Shown: in pieces, positions 33,115 to 44,110 of the stretch
Layout of the letters: the number at the start of each line of letters is the position of its first letter
Numbering within the stretch: the first letter of the stretch is position 1
NCBI GenBank assembly: GCA_944472135.2
Contig: OX235263.1
Coordinates: 25,349,379-25,413,378 of the forward strand
Direction of reading: 5' to 3'
Origin: Trichobilharzia regenti
Lineage: Eukaryota > Platyhelminthes > Trematoda > Strigeidida > Schistosomatidae
DNA length: 64,000 nucleotides
Notes under the pieces: generated by a model
What the model was told of the DNA's origin: nothing
Databases searched by the model: none
The model's input: only the letters and a program-made list of their open reading frames with translations
Program-made: the position numbers and the translations under genes

Positions 33115-33993
33115 GTCACCTGATTTGAACGTACCGGGCGAACCGTTTGTTTAAACAACTGAACATCAGCTTTCAAATGTCTGTGTGATATTCAGAAGTG
33201 GCGTTAATTTGAAATGCATTTAACGAGGGATTTCAAAAGTCTAGTCACTTTGTTTGCAAGTTGAAGATGAACAAAAAACATTTCACGTACCTCTGTAAAT
33301 TTCCGGCTGGTAGTAGTATTCAGAAGTATTGTATAGACAATTCACAACTAAGAGGACGATTATTTCTCAATATTGATTAAATTTGTTGACTTACACCTAG
33401 TGATATTTTTGCCTGTTTCTCTGGCCTGTGTTTCCAAACTGTCTGAATTGGAAAAGAGATAAACAAACAGTCAGTTGCCTCGTGCAATGTAAATCGTGAT
33501 TACAAGATATTGGAGGCAGTGCTCACTTCTCAAATATCGAAATAAAAGTTAGTGAATAAACAGACGGCAGTATGGCATCACCATTTCTCTGTCTCCACTG
33601 ATACCTAGATATTGGTGTTTACACACATTTGAACAGCATTCGACAATTTTTTACTGCATGTTCATGCACGAAGTATTTAACATCCTCCAGCGACTAGTAA
33701 TGCAAAACCACTCATTCACTTCGAAACACAAAAGGTTTGTACGAAACATTGCGAAGCTGATATTAGTTATATTGTGACTGTCATCGAATTACTGGTTGTA
33801 AATCTACATCACACCACTGCCATCCTTAACAGGAAGGATAAATAAAGGCTGTGAACATTCCACGTTTGTTGGAAGATTAAGACAGGGAAGAGAGAGGAGG
33901 CTGAGTGTGGATTTTAGTAATCTTGTAGTTGCAAGGGATATCACTGTGAATAATAAATTTCCCTCGAAACATCACCCAAGGAACAAATCTGTT

Positions 33994-34239
33994 TCACTCT
34001 GTCATACGTCCAACACTCACATTAATTTTGAACAATATGCTACCACCACGACAGAGTTTAAGTACCACACGCATGCTCTTGAGTTGAAGCATCACCGACA
34101 CAACAAAGTGAGAAATAACATACAAAATACACATGATAAGCAAAAGCAGGCTTGCAAGAGTACCTTCCAATGTCGTCGCTCTTTCTTCCGCAATGGCTTT
34201 CCTATTATTCTCGTCTATTAAACGTCCTGTAAAATAAAC
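33994..34239 (-). CDS. Exon-like ORF with a membrane segment, hypothetical
   Basis: On the minus strand a pyrimidine-rich stretch ending in ACAG (just above 34239) precedes an open frame of about 80 codons to the TGA at 33994. It encodes a charged stretch (NRKAIAEERATT) followed by a hydrophobic segment (LASLLLLIMCILYVISHFVV) and a basic tail. It could be the terminal exon of a small membrane protein. No homologue is recognised and the upstream exons are not established. It may be chance. Confidence 0.2.
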   Translation of the reverse strand, partial: VYFTGRLIDENNRKAIAEERATTLEGTLASLLLLIMCILYVISHFVVSVMLQLKSMRVVLKLCRGGSILFKINVSVGRMTE

Positions 34240-34676
34240 AGAAATGTTCCACAAACGAATTGTTAATGACTATAGAAATGATGGTTAATGTCAAAACTGA
34301 TGATCAGTCACGCTGAATTCGTCTACATTCACAGAGTGTCCGAATGCTACACACTGCGTGTGCTTCCATCAACCACCTCCAACGGAGAATACGATAAATC
34401 ATTCCACAAATGAAGAGGAAAATGTATTCCATGAACATATACTTTACTACTTCACAAAATGTTAAGCAAATGCATGGAATACTGAAGTATATCGAATGGA
34501 GTTTACTAACTTTCATAAGAGAGGATGATAGGATTTATGGCGCGTACCCATTCGAAAAGTTGGCCCGTAGCTTCAAATCGAGAAAGCTGAGCGTCAGTTC
34601 ATTCGATTAATCTTGGTTGAATGCTGTGACTTGTTCGATTTCAAGAATGAGTGACATAGAGATAATGTGCTGCCAG

Positions 34677-35036
34677 CATGTTTCCCATTTTATGAGAGTG
34701 AATAATACTGGTTGATGTGTTCATTGAGTAGCGTATTGAAGAGAATATCCCACTCGAGAATACGGAACGATGCCGCTTGAAATTTCCTCTCACTCACTCC
34801 ATAAGAAGTAAAATTTGTCCCGCTGGAGAATCCTAGTTCTCAAAGCCCAAATGAAACATGTTTCCCATTATATTGGATTAAACAATACTGGTCGATATGT
34901 TTAATAGGTAGCGTGTTGAAGAGAATATCCCACTCGAGAATACGGAACAATACCGCTTGAAATTTCCTCTCACTAACTCCATAAGAAGTAACATTTTTCC
35001 TGCTCGAGAATCCGCATTCAGGGGTAAACTGCAACA
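34677..35036. repeat. Tandem duplication of a 180-bp unit
   Basis: Two head-to-tail copies start with CATGTTTCCCAT at 34677 and 34857. They are similar over about 160 bp, including the block around GAGAATATCCCACTCGAG, and diverge after about 35015. Both keep a minus-strand frame with a shared ERKFQA..FRILEWDILFNTL segment, but most differences change amino acids. Confidence 0.8.
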
Positions 35037-36263
35037 GATAGAAACTGACTAGCTCTGCACCACAACCACCCACCCAATGTGAATACATTGAGGATTCATC
35101 ATTTCACTTTTAGGAAATATGAAATGATGAAGTCGATTCCCGCATATCTACAGCGTGCAGATTCTCAAAGTTCGTCGCTATTATCCTGCTGGACTAGATA
35201 AAGTTGTTTCACCTGCTGCATTTCTTTGCAGGATTGACATGATGTCTCACCACCAGACTAACCGATGGTAGCCTAAAATTAGCTGACAAACTACTAATTG
35301 TGGAGAGAAATATTCAAAAGCTTGACATCTATTATGACTAATCACCACCATTGTCTCCCATTTTACAATATTTTGTAATCGATTTCAGCCTAGCACGTTT
35401 GTCACACAAATACGACTATTTATTTTGACACCCCATAACTAATCTCTTATTCTACGTTAAAAATGTATCCGCCACATAACTGATCTTTATTGTAACGACA
35501 ACAAATGTTATATTTTATAATTGTAAGAACCTGAAGAGAAACTATTGGAAAGAATATTATTCGTTCAGATTGGCTTTTAACTCATTGTAGAATCCCGAAT
35601 ATTCATTCCTGAGTTGGCTGGATATTCGACAAGCAAATTCACATTTCAAAAGAATTTACAAGTCAGAAACAATTGGATTATAGCAGACTAATGGCGACAT
35701 GAATGCTTAAATTACTGTTCAATGTGCAATGGCTCACAGTAATGCTGAGTATTTAGAACAGCTTCTGAAAAGGAGAAATAATTAACTAATAATATGCGAA
35801 ACTGATCTTATGTAATCGCATGAATCCTTTGATCAACAGAGAGGGACAATCGTTCATCTATTATTTCGTGGGGAGACCACCTAAATGCTTGCCTTGTGCA
35901 CTCAATCTGCACTGAGTACGTGTTTCAAATTGATGCGACTCAAGATGCGTTTGTAGTCATGAAAATGAAATCATCAATGTACACAATATGTACAACAGAA
36001 ATGTATGCAAGTTCGTGTTATCGGTGTGTGTCAGATAAATGACTAGATTGGGTTGTCATACCATACTTCAAATTCACCAGAAAATTATATTCATATCGAC
36101 GTCTGGTAGATCTGATCGAATGGATTGGTTCATACATTCACACAAATCACTGATTATCACATACTCTGAAGGTAGTTGTCAGAAGTGAGTTATCTACTTT
36201 TAAGGTAGTTTCAAAATATTTAAAGTGCAATATATACACACAACGAAATTAACTGGCACTTAC

Positions 36264-36318
36264 CTGTCAGTGGAGATGAACGCAGGAGAAGGAGGATGTG
36301 ATGTCCACGTAGCCATTG
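36264..36318 (-). CDS. Possible first exon ending in a strong splice donor
   Basis: The minus strand reads ATG then about 18 codons (MATWTSHPPSPAFISTD) followed by GTAAGTG, a textbook 5' splice site. No matching downstream exon in phase was found by eye. The phase does not join directly to the 34239 exon candidate. Confidence is low. Confidence 0.15.
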
Positions 36319-36503
36319 CGTGATTATCACTAATATGAATAAATTGAACTTTATTACGGAATGTAGACAATTTTCTTCAAAGAAGGTGTAATTATTCAGA
36401 CAGAAAAGGTAAATTTTGGTATTATTTCATATGAAAATTTCTTCACTATAATAATTTATTCTTGTGTTAGAATACAATCGGTGTTATAATTCCACTGAAA
36501 AGA

Positions 36504-36671
36504 ATGAGATCCGTAGTCACTTTGTTATCTCTGCTCCTGCTAATTATTGTTATTACGCTAATGACTATAATGAACTCAACTGGTACGGTAATATGCTTAT
36601 TTGCTTGTGGTACCTCTCGATTCACTGAACCAAGCAAATATCAAAAGACAAAGGCTAACCTGAGACTGTAA
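36504..36671 (+). CDS. Small ORF (55 aa) with signal-peptide-like N-terminus
   Basis: An ATG with A at -3 opens a 55-codon frame. Its first 25 residues are strongly hydrophobic after a single arginine (MRSVVTLLSLLLLIIVITLM), followed by a short polar tail with two cysteines, ending with TAA. It resembles a secretory leader or signal anchor. No family is recognised. It could be a true small secreted peptide, a leader exon, or chance in AT-rich DNA. Confidence 0.25.
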   Translation: MRSVVTLLSLLLLIIVITLMTIMNSTGTVICLFACGTSRFTEPSKYQKTKANLRL

Positions 36672-37489
36672 GAAGTTTTATTTTAATATATATTGAAGTA
36701 ACAATTACTGGAAAAACAACGCATGGTATTTATACATCTTTACAACAGTAAAACAGCGAACAGCGTTTCAATTGATTGATCTCATTGTCAATCATAATAT
36801 TCACCAGAATTGATGATATACTATTTTATGGAGGAATCTATCAGTCGGAACAACGAATATTCTTTTGAAAGGATTCTTTTCAGACTGTTCTAGTTATACG
36901 GTAACAACAACAGCAAGTTATGAGATGGATACAGTTTTTACCCAGAATATCAGAATACTTATATTCTGACTAAAGAAGTAGTATTTCTGTGACAAATGTG
37001 GGGAGTTGACAGTAAACTCACAGATAGTATGAAATGGATGACAAATGGATAATAATATTCTGCGCCTGCATCCCTTATTGGATATTTTGTATGGATTGGG
37101 TCGCGGTCATTCTGGTTCCAGAACGAAAAGAATAAAATTCAGCGGTTGCTGAATCAATAGTACTTCTCTAAATGTTTAACTATATTCTAACTGCTGTGAT
37201 GAGCCTTCTGCAGATTATGTTGCTTAAAACATCGTTTACGGTAAACTAACTAACGTTTCATAAGCCATTTTTACACTTGTGTGAGTAGCCCACCATATCG
37301 ACGAAATGTAACGCAACACTCAGTTGTTACGCGCATTTTCGACGAATTCAAACAATAATGGCGCCTAGGATTATATCATATAAATTGTTTTAGCCTATGC
37401 AAAGTGTGTTAACTATCATTATTCCATTATCCTCTCTTGTATATATATATATATATCATGTGTCAGCGAAAAATTTTAAACATGCTTAC

Positions 37490-37593
37490 TCTATGTGTAC
37501 ATTACATTTTTACCATATTGATGATGCTTGTAAACTGTCATGTGCATTAAAAGATAGTATATTATTATATGATTCATTTTATTGTAATATTAG
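37490..37593 (+). mobile_element. CR1 terminal tail fragment
   Basis: The sequence around ATATTGATGATGCTTGTAAACTG matches the terminal CR1 block and runs into an ATT-rich end. A second CR1 3' UTR fragment follows at once in the same orientation. Confidence 0.55.
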
Positions 37594-37770
37594 GGAATTG
37601 ACTTCAAGCTTTATTTATTTTCCCAAGTACCTGTAATCTATCCAACGAATATTTGGGTTTTTTGTTAATGCGAAGTCAATATCCATATATCTACTGATGT
37701 GGCCTATTGAATCACTAGTTATCAGATTTTACCCACAAACAGAAGACAAAATGACAGCAACGGGCGTTGA
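37594..37770 (+). mobile_element. CR1 3' UTR fragment with conserved hairpin
   Basis: The sequence aligns with 7891-8060 of copy A. It carries the long hairpin at 37594-37684: outer GGAATTGACTTC against GAAGTCAATATCC, inner CCCAAGTA (37622-37629) against TATTTGGG (37650-37657). It breaks off after the AGCAAC segment near 37762. Confidence 0.65.
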
Positions 37771-38339
37771 TAAGGCATATCTCCTATTTGAAGTGGCGCC
37801 TCTGGCTTAACCTTGACGGCATTTGCGCGGTTTCGTTAATTCGAGTTTTAGCTAGTCGTCCAGCAAACGCAGTGGACGTGGATTCGGTGTTTATTTTGCT
37901 CTTGTTGGATGAATTTATATGAAAATTATTGTTCGATATTGGGCAAAGTTCAACAATAGCGTCCCAAGGGTTGCGAACGCACGAGTGACCTTCAGGCAGC
38001 CTATCAGTAAAATGAGGAATTTTTGCACGAAAAATGACGTATATTCACAAGAAAATGCACGAAAACACAATTAACGGATTATATTTCCCTGACATGACTT
38101 AAAAATACGTTCCAGTTGCGATGAAGAGTATCAGTTGCTAATTTGGACTAGTTTCTGTAGATGTATTCACCAAAGTGACTGAAGGTGTGCTGTTTTGGGA
38201 ATGGTTCATCTCCCTTCTCTTGCTGTGTAGTCCTCTCCTAAGCCCTCGGTTTAGTTACTATGGTTCCAGTAAGAGCATTGGCTACTGCATACAAGGGAAA
38301 TGAGGATAATAAAACAAGTTGAAATAAACGACAAACATA
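37771..38339. other. No gene recognised
   Basis: This is slightly less AT-rich anonymous DNA before the telomere-like array. No supported frame or repeat is seen. Confidence 0.5.
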
Positions 38340-38524
38340 TTCCCAATCGCAACCCTAGCCTTAATCCTGACCCCAACCCTAAATTTCACACTGGCCCTAA
38401 CCGTAATCCTAACCCAAATGACAATCCTTATCCTGCAGTAAATCTAACCCTAATCCCAATTATGACCGTATCCCTAACCCTAACCCCAATACTCGTCTTA
38501 ACCCTAATCCTAACCCTAACGAGA
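38340..38524. repeat. Degenerate interstitial CCCTAA-like array
   Basis: About 185 bp consist of imperfect hexamers around CCCTAA (variants such as CCCCAA, TCCTAA, CCGTAA and CCTTAA), read on the plus strand as the C-rich telomere strand. The complement TTAGGG is the telomere repeat of trematodes and many other animals. Array purity rises towards 38490-38520. The open frame across it is only a product of the repeat. Confidence 0.8.
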
Positions 38525-38555
38525 TGTTAACACATTGTCCAAACAGTAATTAAAA

Positions 38556-38757
38556 GTGCGTCGGTGGGTCAGTGGTTAGGACTCTCGCCGATCATGCACA
38601 TGGTCCGGGGTTCGAGCCCGCACCGACGCACACCTGATATCTATGGTCGGCCTGCAAAATTTGGGCTACCGATATCCATGCTGAAAATTTCATACTTGTA
38701 CCGAAAATACAGTGTGGAATCAAGCTGTAAATCGAAAAATAAAAAAAATAAAAATAA
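38556..38757 (+). mobile_element. tRNA-derived SINE, copy 2
   Basis: A tRNA-like head of about 75 nt has GCGTCGG pairing perfectly with CCGACGC as an acceptor-like stem. It has an A-box-like GGGTCAGTGGTTAGG and a B box GGTTCGAGCCC. A unique body follows (GATATCTATGG, CTACCGATATCC, ACTTGTACCG), then an A-rich tail with AATAAA-like units. The same body is at 42623 and 9943 (minus). The fused body and the poly-A-like tail rule out a working tRNA gene. Confidence 0.85.
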
Positions 38758-39993
38758 GTGTTATCTAGGTGAAACTTGCTCCTTATTTGATAAATAGGGT
38801 TGAAACTTCAGCTTTGATAGTGACAGGAACCGTAAGCCAATGACTAACACGCGTTCAAGGTCATTTGAACGTTCACACTCCTGGGACGCTTTTCTTGTCC
38901 TTCGCCCGATATTGTTCTTGAGCATTTACTGATTGCTTGTGTGACAGGACGCTTAAATAGATGGTTCATGCAATGATTATTTGGCATACCGAGTAAGCTT
39001 CGCGTACATTTCAACGACTGTCATTCGATAAATTTCTTTGCGGATTGGCGGAAACTTGTACTCGATCTCAAATTTCCCTATCAGCTATTATGCAGTACCT
39101 ATTACTGCTGCAGGAACCGAAGAATATGGTTGATATCAAATTTGTGCATCCTTCCTCACTTTTGTGTGGTGTTTTGATAGCTGAAAGTCAATGGAATGAA
39201 TAGATACAAGAGAAAATTAGTTTTCACAAATGGGCAGAAACTGCAGTATGTTTTACGATCACTTACAACATCCAGTGTTTTCTGCCAAAATTTTTGAACG
39301 AGTTAAATGCACACTGCAACATTTTAGTAATTTGGTGGATTTCAATACCATCCTCGTGATCAGGTACGTAAAGACATCTGAGGTGTGCGTCAATTTGTCC
39401 CATTGTTGAGTTTGGTTTCATAAACTTCCGATTTTTGTTATTGTCCTGACTCTACATTATTCGCGCTTGTTCGAAGTTAATTCACAAAATTATTTTAAAA
39501 CCACGTAGAAGTAGTGTCCGACATCTCTTAAAGCTATGGACGTAAGGTTTAGAAGCGGTTGCTGAATCCATTTATGGAAGACTCATCGATTTCTGCAAGT
39601 AAGGGCTACGCATCATATTCCTAAATGCCTCCAGAAGCAACAGAACCTTCAGAAGTTATTAATGGGGTCCTAGCTCCTCTATTTCGAAACATATTATAGG
39701 GACAGGACATAAAACTGACGTTTGCACATTTTTAAACCTATCTGTAAAACGTGTGTAGATTGAATTTTAAAGTTTGTGGAAGCCGAAGCGTGATTAGGAA
39801 ATTTAAACCACCTTTGTGAGTTACAAAACTACTCGTCATCACACGAAACCTTCTTTGTTAAACTTCGTTTTGATACCAGTCAGGGTAGATGTACTAGTAC
39901 CTCTGATATTTGGTTTAGTGATCTTCATTGTTATTTTGACCTTAAATATGCGGTTTTAATTCCACCTAAATTTATTTTCTAAAATTTAACTGT
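38758..39993. other. No gene recognised
   Basis: This is anonymous AT-rich sequence between a SINE and a solo LTR, with no supported feature. Confidence 0.55.
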
Positions 39994-40326
39994 TGTCAGC
40001 CACGTCTCGTAAACCATCAGTGCCCAGCTCTTGCTACGCTAGGAATCACGCTGTTCCTTGAAGTTTCTCAGAAACGCTTAGTAATAACGGAGGCAAAACC
40101 AAAACACCGATTGGCTACTCGAGAATTCTTTATTGTAACACCAATATACAGCCAAATTTAAAATTAGGCTTTAACTAAGGTTTCTGACAGTTTTGGCCTG
40201 ACTTCTTTCTGAACAGCGACCGATGAGACGATGACTGGTGTACCGATGTCTCCGCGAAAAAAATAGGGAAGTTGTGTTTGAGCAAACAACCATGAATTGA
40301 TCGTTCAATCTTCAACTACACTGACA
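39994..40326 (+). repeat. BEL/Pao solo LTR with 5-bp target duplication
   Basis: This is a 333-bp copy of the LTR at 2490-2847, running TGTCAGCC to CTGACA on the plus strand. The five bases ACTGT occur directly on both sides (39989-39993 and 40327-40331), and no internal sequence is attached. This is the expected outcome of recombination between the two LTRs of a full BEL element. Confidence 0.88.
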
Positions 40327-42622
40327 ACTGTATTAATTTCATATGTATTCCTATGACAAGTCCATGCGCGAGCAGATTGTCCGAAATGTGTTGCACAAAT
40401 ACAACACTACATGACTTAGACAAATTACGTCTTCTTATTACTTCGCTTAAATATCCACTCGTGTCAAAAATAGTGATTCATGTAATCGCACATTGATATA
40501 AACTTTCATTATTTCTTTCTGTGCTATCTCGTTGATATTATATTGGTAGCTATATTCATGTATACATCCTGTGAACCCTTGTTTTCTTTTTTAGATAATC
40601 TGTAGTTCCAGTGACCTCGTGGGATTCGTTACTGAAGAAAGTGGTTTCCAGTATCGTTGATTTTGTATATTGCGTTGAATCACTAATAAATGTATTCTCT
40701 ATACCTCAAATAGACATTCTACTTGTTAACAGTCACTACTAACTTTATAGAATGTTGTTAGCTACAGAGTTATGGGGTTAGGGTCATGTGTTGTATTGAG
40801 TAGCGCGTTTAGAAGATACGTCCGCCCCTGAGGAATATTGTCGTCAATATGGAGTACATTCTCGTGATAAATCTGTTAGCAGTAATTATTATTAGTGCCT
40901 ATATTTCGTAAGGATGGTATATAACGAAACGTACTAATTCAGTAGCCAAAGGTTAGAAATATCCGTTAAGATTGAAACAGGTGCTCATGTAAGGGAAAAC
41001 TGATTCACATAGGTGATAAAGTTTATAGCATCGTTTACATGCGAATAGTGAAGGTTATTTATTTAGAAATGATGATAACTCGTTGATGGTTTAAGGGATG
41101 TTTTGTTTGATAGGAAATAGGTGAGACATTCTAACTGAAAAATAGTGTAACTGGATAAGCAACATCAACTGGCCAGTATACACATATTTTGAAGTAAAAC
41201 ACGATCGGGCAAAGTATTTCGAAGACAGTAGTAGAGCAGTCTTCTGAAACTATTAATTTAATGAGCAATTAAATTTGTCTTTGAATTAAGACTGAAAGTA
41301 AGCGGCATATTGGTAGGCTAAACGATTATCATTATTCAGTTTCGTTAGAATAAGTACCTGAGTACTATTTCACTCATCATTCTGTCTTTTGAATAACTTA
41401 GTAACATAGCGTTTACTCTCGGATCCAAATTACTAAGTAAAGGTTAATATCCCTAAGATTAAATTGTCGCTAAAGTAAGTAAATTTGTTCATTTCTACAA
41501 AATACTAAGGTTTGGAGTTGTTTTTTTACTACCACAACACCAAGTGACTCATCAATTAGTCACAAAGTAAAACTAGATCTGTCAAAGTCAGTCTGCTCCT
41601 GACTTCTAGTTATCATGAAGGATGAACTTTATCCATAGGTTAATAGGATTAGACACATGACGTCAATTCGAAACTAGGTATTTACGTTTTGCAGCTACAG
41701 AAAACACCACGTTACAATCTATTCCTTTAATCGTGTCAATCAATTAAAACTAGAGAAGGAACACCACTGGTTTTCACAAAATCCATTTGTGTTCCTTAAT
41801 ATAATGTACATTCTATAATTATAGGCAAACTAGGAAACGCACCATGTCATCACATATATACGAACAATAATTGAGTGTACAAGTTAGGGTAGATTTAGAG
41901 GAATGCCTCCTCGATATGGCCCAGAGTTCATGTGAAGTGACACATGCCTACATCTGAAAGTGCGTGTGTAAGGTATCGCATTTAGTCAGCCATTCGTGTA
42001 AGTGACTCAATGGGTCGCCTCCATATTTAACAAATGTTCAGTCCATGAATTCTTCTTTTACCTGTAAAACACAAAGAATACCCTCCTGGTGCTGTGTTAC
42101 ACTTGAGTCCCACAGTTTACAGGTAAATCACACTTAATATTAGTATTGCAGCTTTTAGTTGAATAAGTCATTCGACTTTGTCACAGATGCTTTTGGCTGG
42201 ATTCCTCACTACCAAGTATTGTTCGCTATGACAGTGCATTGAAGGAACCCTGCAGGGTGATACTGAAGCTTCACCGAAAGTTGAATAGAAGCATTTCACT
42301 CATACAATATGTATACAGTAAAGAATACACCATTAACTCACTGCGCTCAGCCCTTCACCACCCTATAAAATTCTCTTGTTTGGAAATGAAACATGCACAT
42401 ATATATTGTGTCATTAACTTCAGATACACATTTACATCTGAATTTCATACGCCTTCTGTCTCACTACTCCATGTAATAATAGTTTGATAGTTATTTACGG
42501 ATGCAGTAATAAGTATTTCATGGGCAACGAGTAGCACTTGGTATTCAGCAGAGGTATGGGCACTTAGTGATTGTAATTTAGAGAACTGATACGACAAAAT
42601 TAGCTTTTTTCTAATATATACT
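40327..42622. other. No gene recognised (2.3 kb)
   Basis: I see only AT-rich anonymous DNA here. Short frames such as 42239-42487 have no recognisable motif. Confidence 0.6.
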
Positions 42623-42822
42623 GTGCGTCGGTGGCACAGTTGTTAGGACTCTCGCCGACCATGCATATGGTCCGGGGTTCGAGCCCGCACCAACGCACAC
42701 CTGATATCTATGGTCGGCCTGCAAAATTTGGGCTACCGATATCCATGCTGAAAATTCCATACTTGTACCGAAAATACAGTGTGGAATCAAGCTGTAAATC
42801 AAAAATTTAAAATTAAAATTAA
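42623..42822 (+). mobile_element. tRNA-derived SINE, copy 3
   Basis: This is nearly identical to the copy at 38556 across head and body. The B box GGTTCGAGCCC is intact, the A-box segment reads GGCACAGTTGTTAGG, and the acceptor-like stem has one change (CCAACGC). The tail is A/T-rich rather than pure A. Confidence 0.85.
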
Positions 42823-42959
42823 TTAAGTTATCAACGCAATGAAAAGATAATGACGAATTGTTATCACAAGCGTTGTATTTACTATGGAGGGAATGTTATT
42901 ACAGGCAAACTTCACAGTAACATGTACAAGTCTTGCATGTCATTGCATCAGTAATATTA

Positions 42960-43624
42960 GCACACTAATTGTATTACGGCCAAATGCAAATGATTTAAAG
43001 GCATCGTAACAATAACTTTGCGGGAGGTTGGCAGCTCTTAACAAGGAGTGCTGAACCGATCTTATGGGCTCTTTGTCAGGTATGTTGTACACTATGGCGT
43101 TCTGTTTAGAAGCAAGTCTCTTAACAACTTCGCTCGACAAATAGCCCATAACGTTTTCTAGCTCCTTAGTATGTTCCACTTCAGCATCGGTTGGTTTAGT
43201 CCTGAGTTTAAAGATTTTTAGGAAAGTGAGATCCCCCAGTTCCTTTTTAAGATGGAGGATTGTTTTTGGTACCAGGTCAGGTAGATTTAGTTTTGTCCTG
43301 AGTTCATTTATTTGTAGCTGCGTGTCATTTATGATGCAGACTAAGTTAGTATTCTCTCCCTTATGTGACAGGATATCTTCCACCTGAATTACAGGGGTTA
43401 GCATTATGTTGGAACCGTTTATATTGGGTGAACTACTAACCAGCTGATTTAAGGGGTGTTAATGCGTTACTCGATAAGCTTAAGCTATTTTATAAATTAC
43501 TAGCGTTCCTAAGAACATATTTTTTATAGCTTTTGCCCATTATTATTGGTGATAATATAGCAGAACAGAAAAATGAATATCAGCGAAAACACGTGCAAAA
43601 GTTTCACCAGATTCGAAAGTACCG
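42960..43624 (-). mobile_element. CR1 5' fragment with ORF1 N-terminal half
   Basis: On the minus strand the element starts at 43624 with CGGTACTTTC and runs through the 5' UTR and the first part of ORF1. An early stop lies near 43480, and the open remnant 43404-42940 keeps the LTPVIQVEDIL segment and the first RRM-like strand (NAIVYNIPDKEPI). It is most like the ORF1 at 26686-28362. Homology ends near 43010. The 5' end is joined to a PHD-element fragment in the same orientation. Confidence 0.78.
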
Positions 43625-43625
43625 C

Positions 43626-43776
43626 GTAGCAGCGCTCTGTTTATTTCGGGGTCTGCTTTCACAGCATCGGATGTGTCCTCCAATTTTCCCTTGGTCTCAT
43701 ACCACCGTTGAAGTGCTATGGACAACCGCTGGACAACTGGACGACGTGCTTTTTCCTCTCCAACCGGAAAATACAA
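43626..43776 (-). pseudogene. Antisense fragment of PHD-element ORF1
   Basis: The reverse complement of about 43630-43735 matches 45511-45600 of the PHD-type CR1 element nearly base for base (shared LQRWYETKGK). It lacks an extra A found in that copy, so here the frame reads on as LEDTSDAVKADPEI. It shows what the unbroken ORF1 looked like and marks a second, mostly lost, copy of the element. Confidence 0.75.
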
Positions 43777-44110
43777 ATTCTGTGAATTATCCGTCTGGGA
43801 AATCTGATCTTCCTAGCCAGTGAATTTAATTCAACCATTACTTACATAGTAAATCTCTGTGTGGTAAGTCCAGCTGTCTCGAAATACTGCCAAAGCTTCA
43901 GGTGCTACTTTTGTAGCAGCATCTTCCTCACTCGTTCAGAGAAACAAGACTTGTTGGTCTACCACGTGATTGCCGTGAAGCCGATCATTCAGAAAGTACT
44001 AGGTAAAGTCGAAAACCTTTTCTTTTCCTTGCCTTATACTTTTTCAGTCTTATTCTTGCTCTTTTGGATAGAAACTGTTGCTCTCTTAGACGTATATAGC
44101 ATAATTTATA

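Larger units (their letters stand above)
22268..33135 (-). mobile_element. Full-length CR1-type LINE, split by a gypsy insertion
   Basis: On the minus strand the element begins at 33135 with the shared GGTACGTTC terminus. It is interrupted in its 5' UTR by a gypsy element (28430-33114), resumes at 28429, and carries ORF1 and ORF2. It ends at 22268 in an ATT-repeat tail. Removing the gypsy element and one copy of its 4-bp duplication restores a 5' UTR that aligns with that of the fragment at 43624. Both ORFs are intact, giving about 6.2 kb of CR1. It may have been active until the gypsy element landed in its promoter region. Confidence 0.9.
33136..37489. other. Anonymous region with scattered exon-like pieces
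   Basis: No transposon homology is evident here apart from the CR1 5' boundary on its left. It contains a tandem duplication (34677-35036) and three short coding candidates, listed separately. Otherwise it is AT-rich sequence with no supported feature. A TA dinucleotide run occurs at about 37438-37456. Confidence 0.5.

Noticed and set aside
38300..38530. 76-codon plus-strand ORF
   Set aside because: It is a by-product of the CCCTAA-like hexamer array, repetitive by construction.
38556..38632. tRNA gene
   Set aside because: Pol III boxes and an acceptor-like stem exist, but the head is fused to a repeated non-tRNA body with an A-rich tail and occurs in several copies, so it is a SINE.
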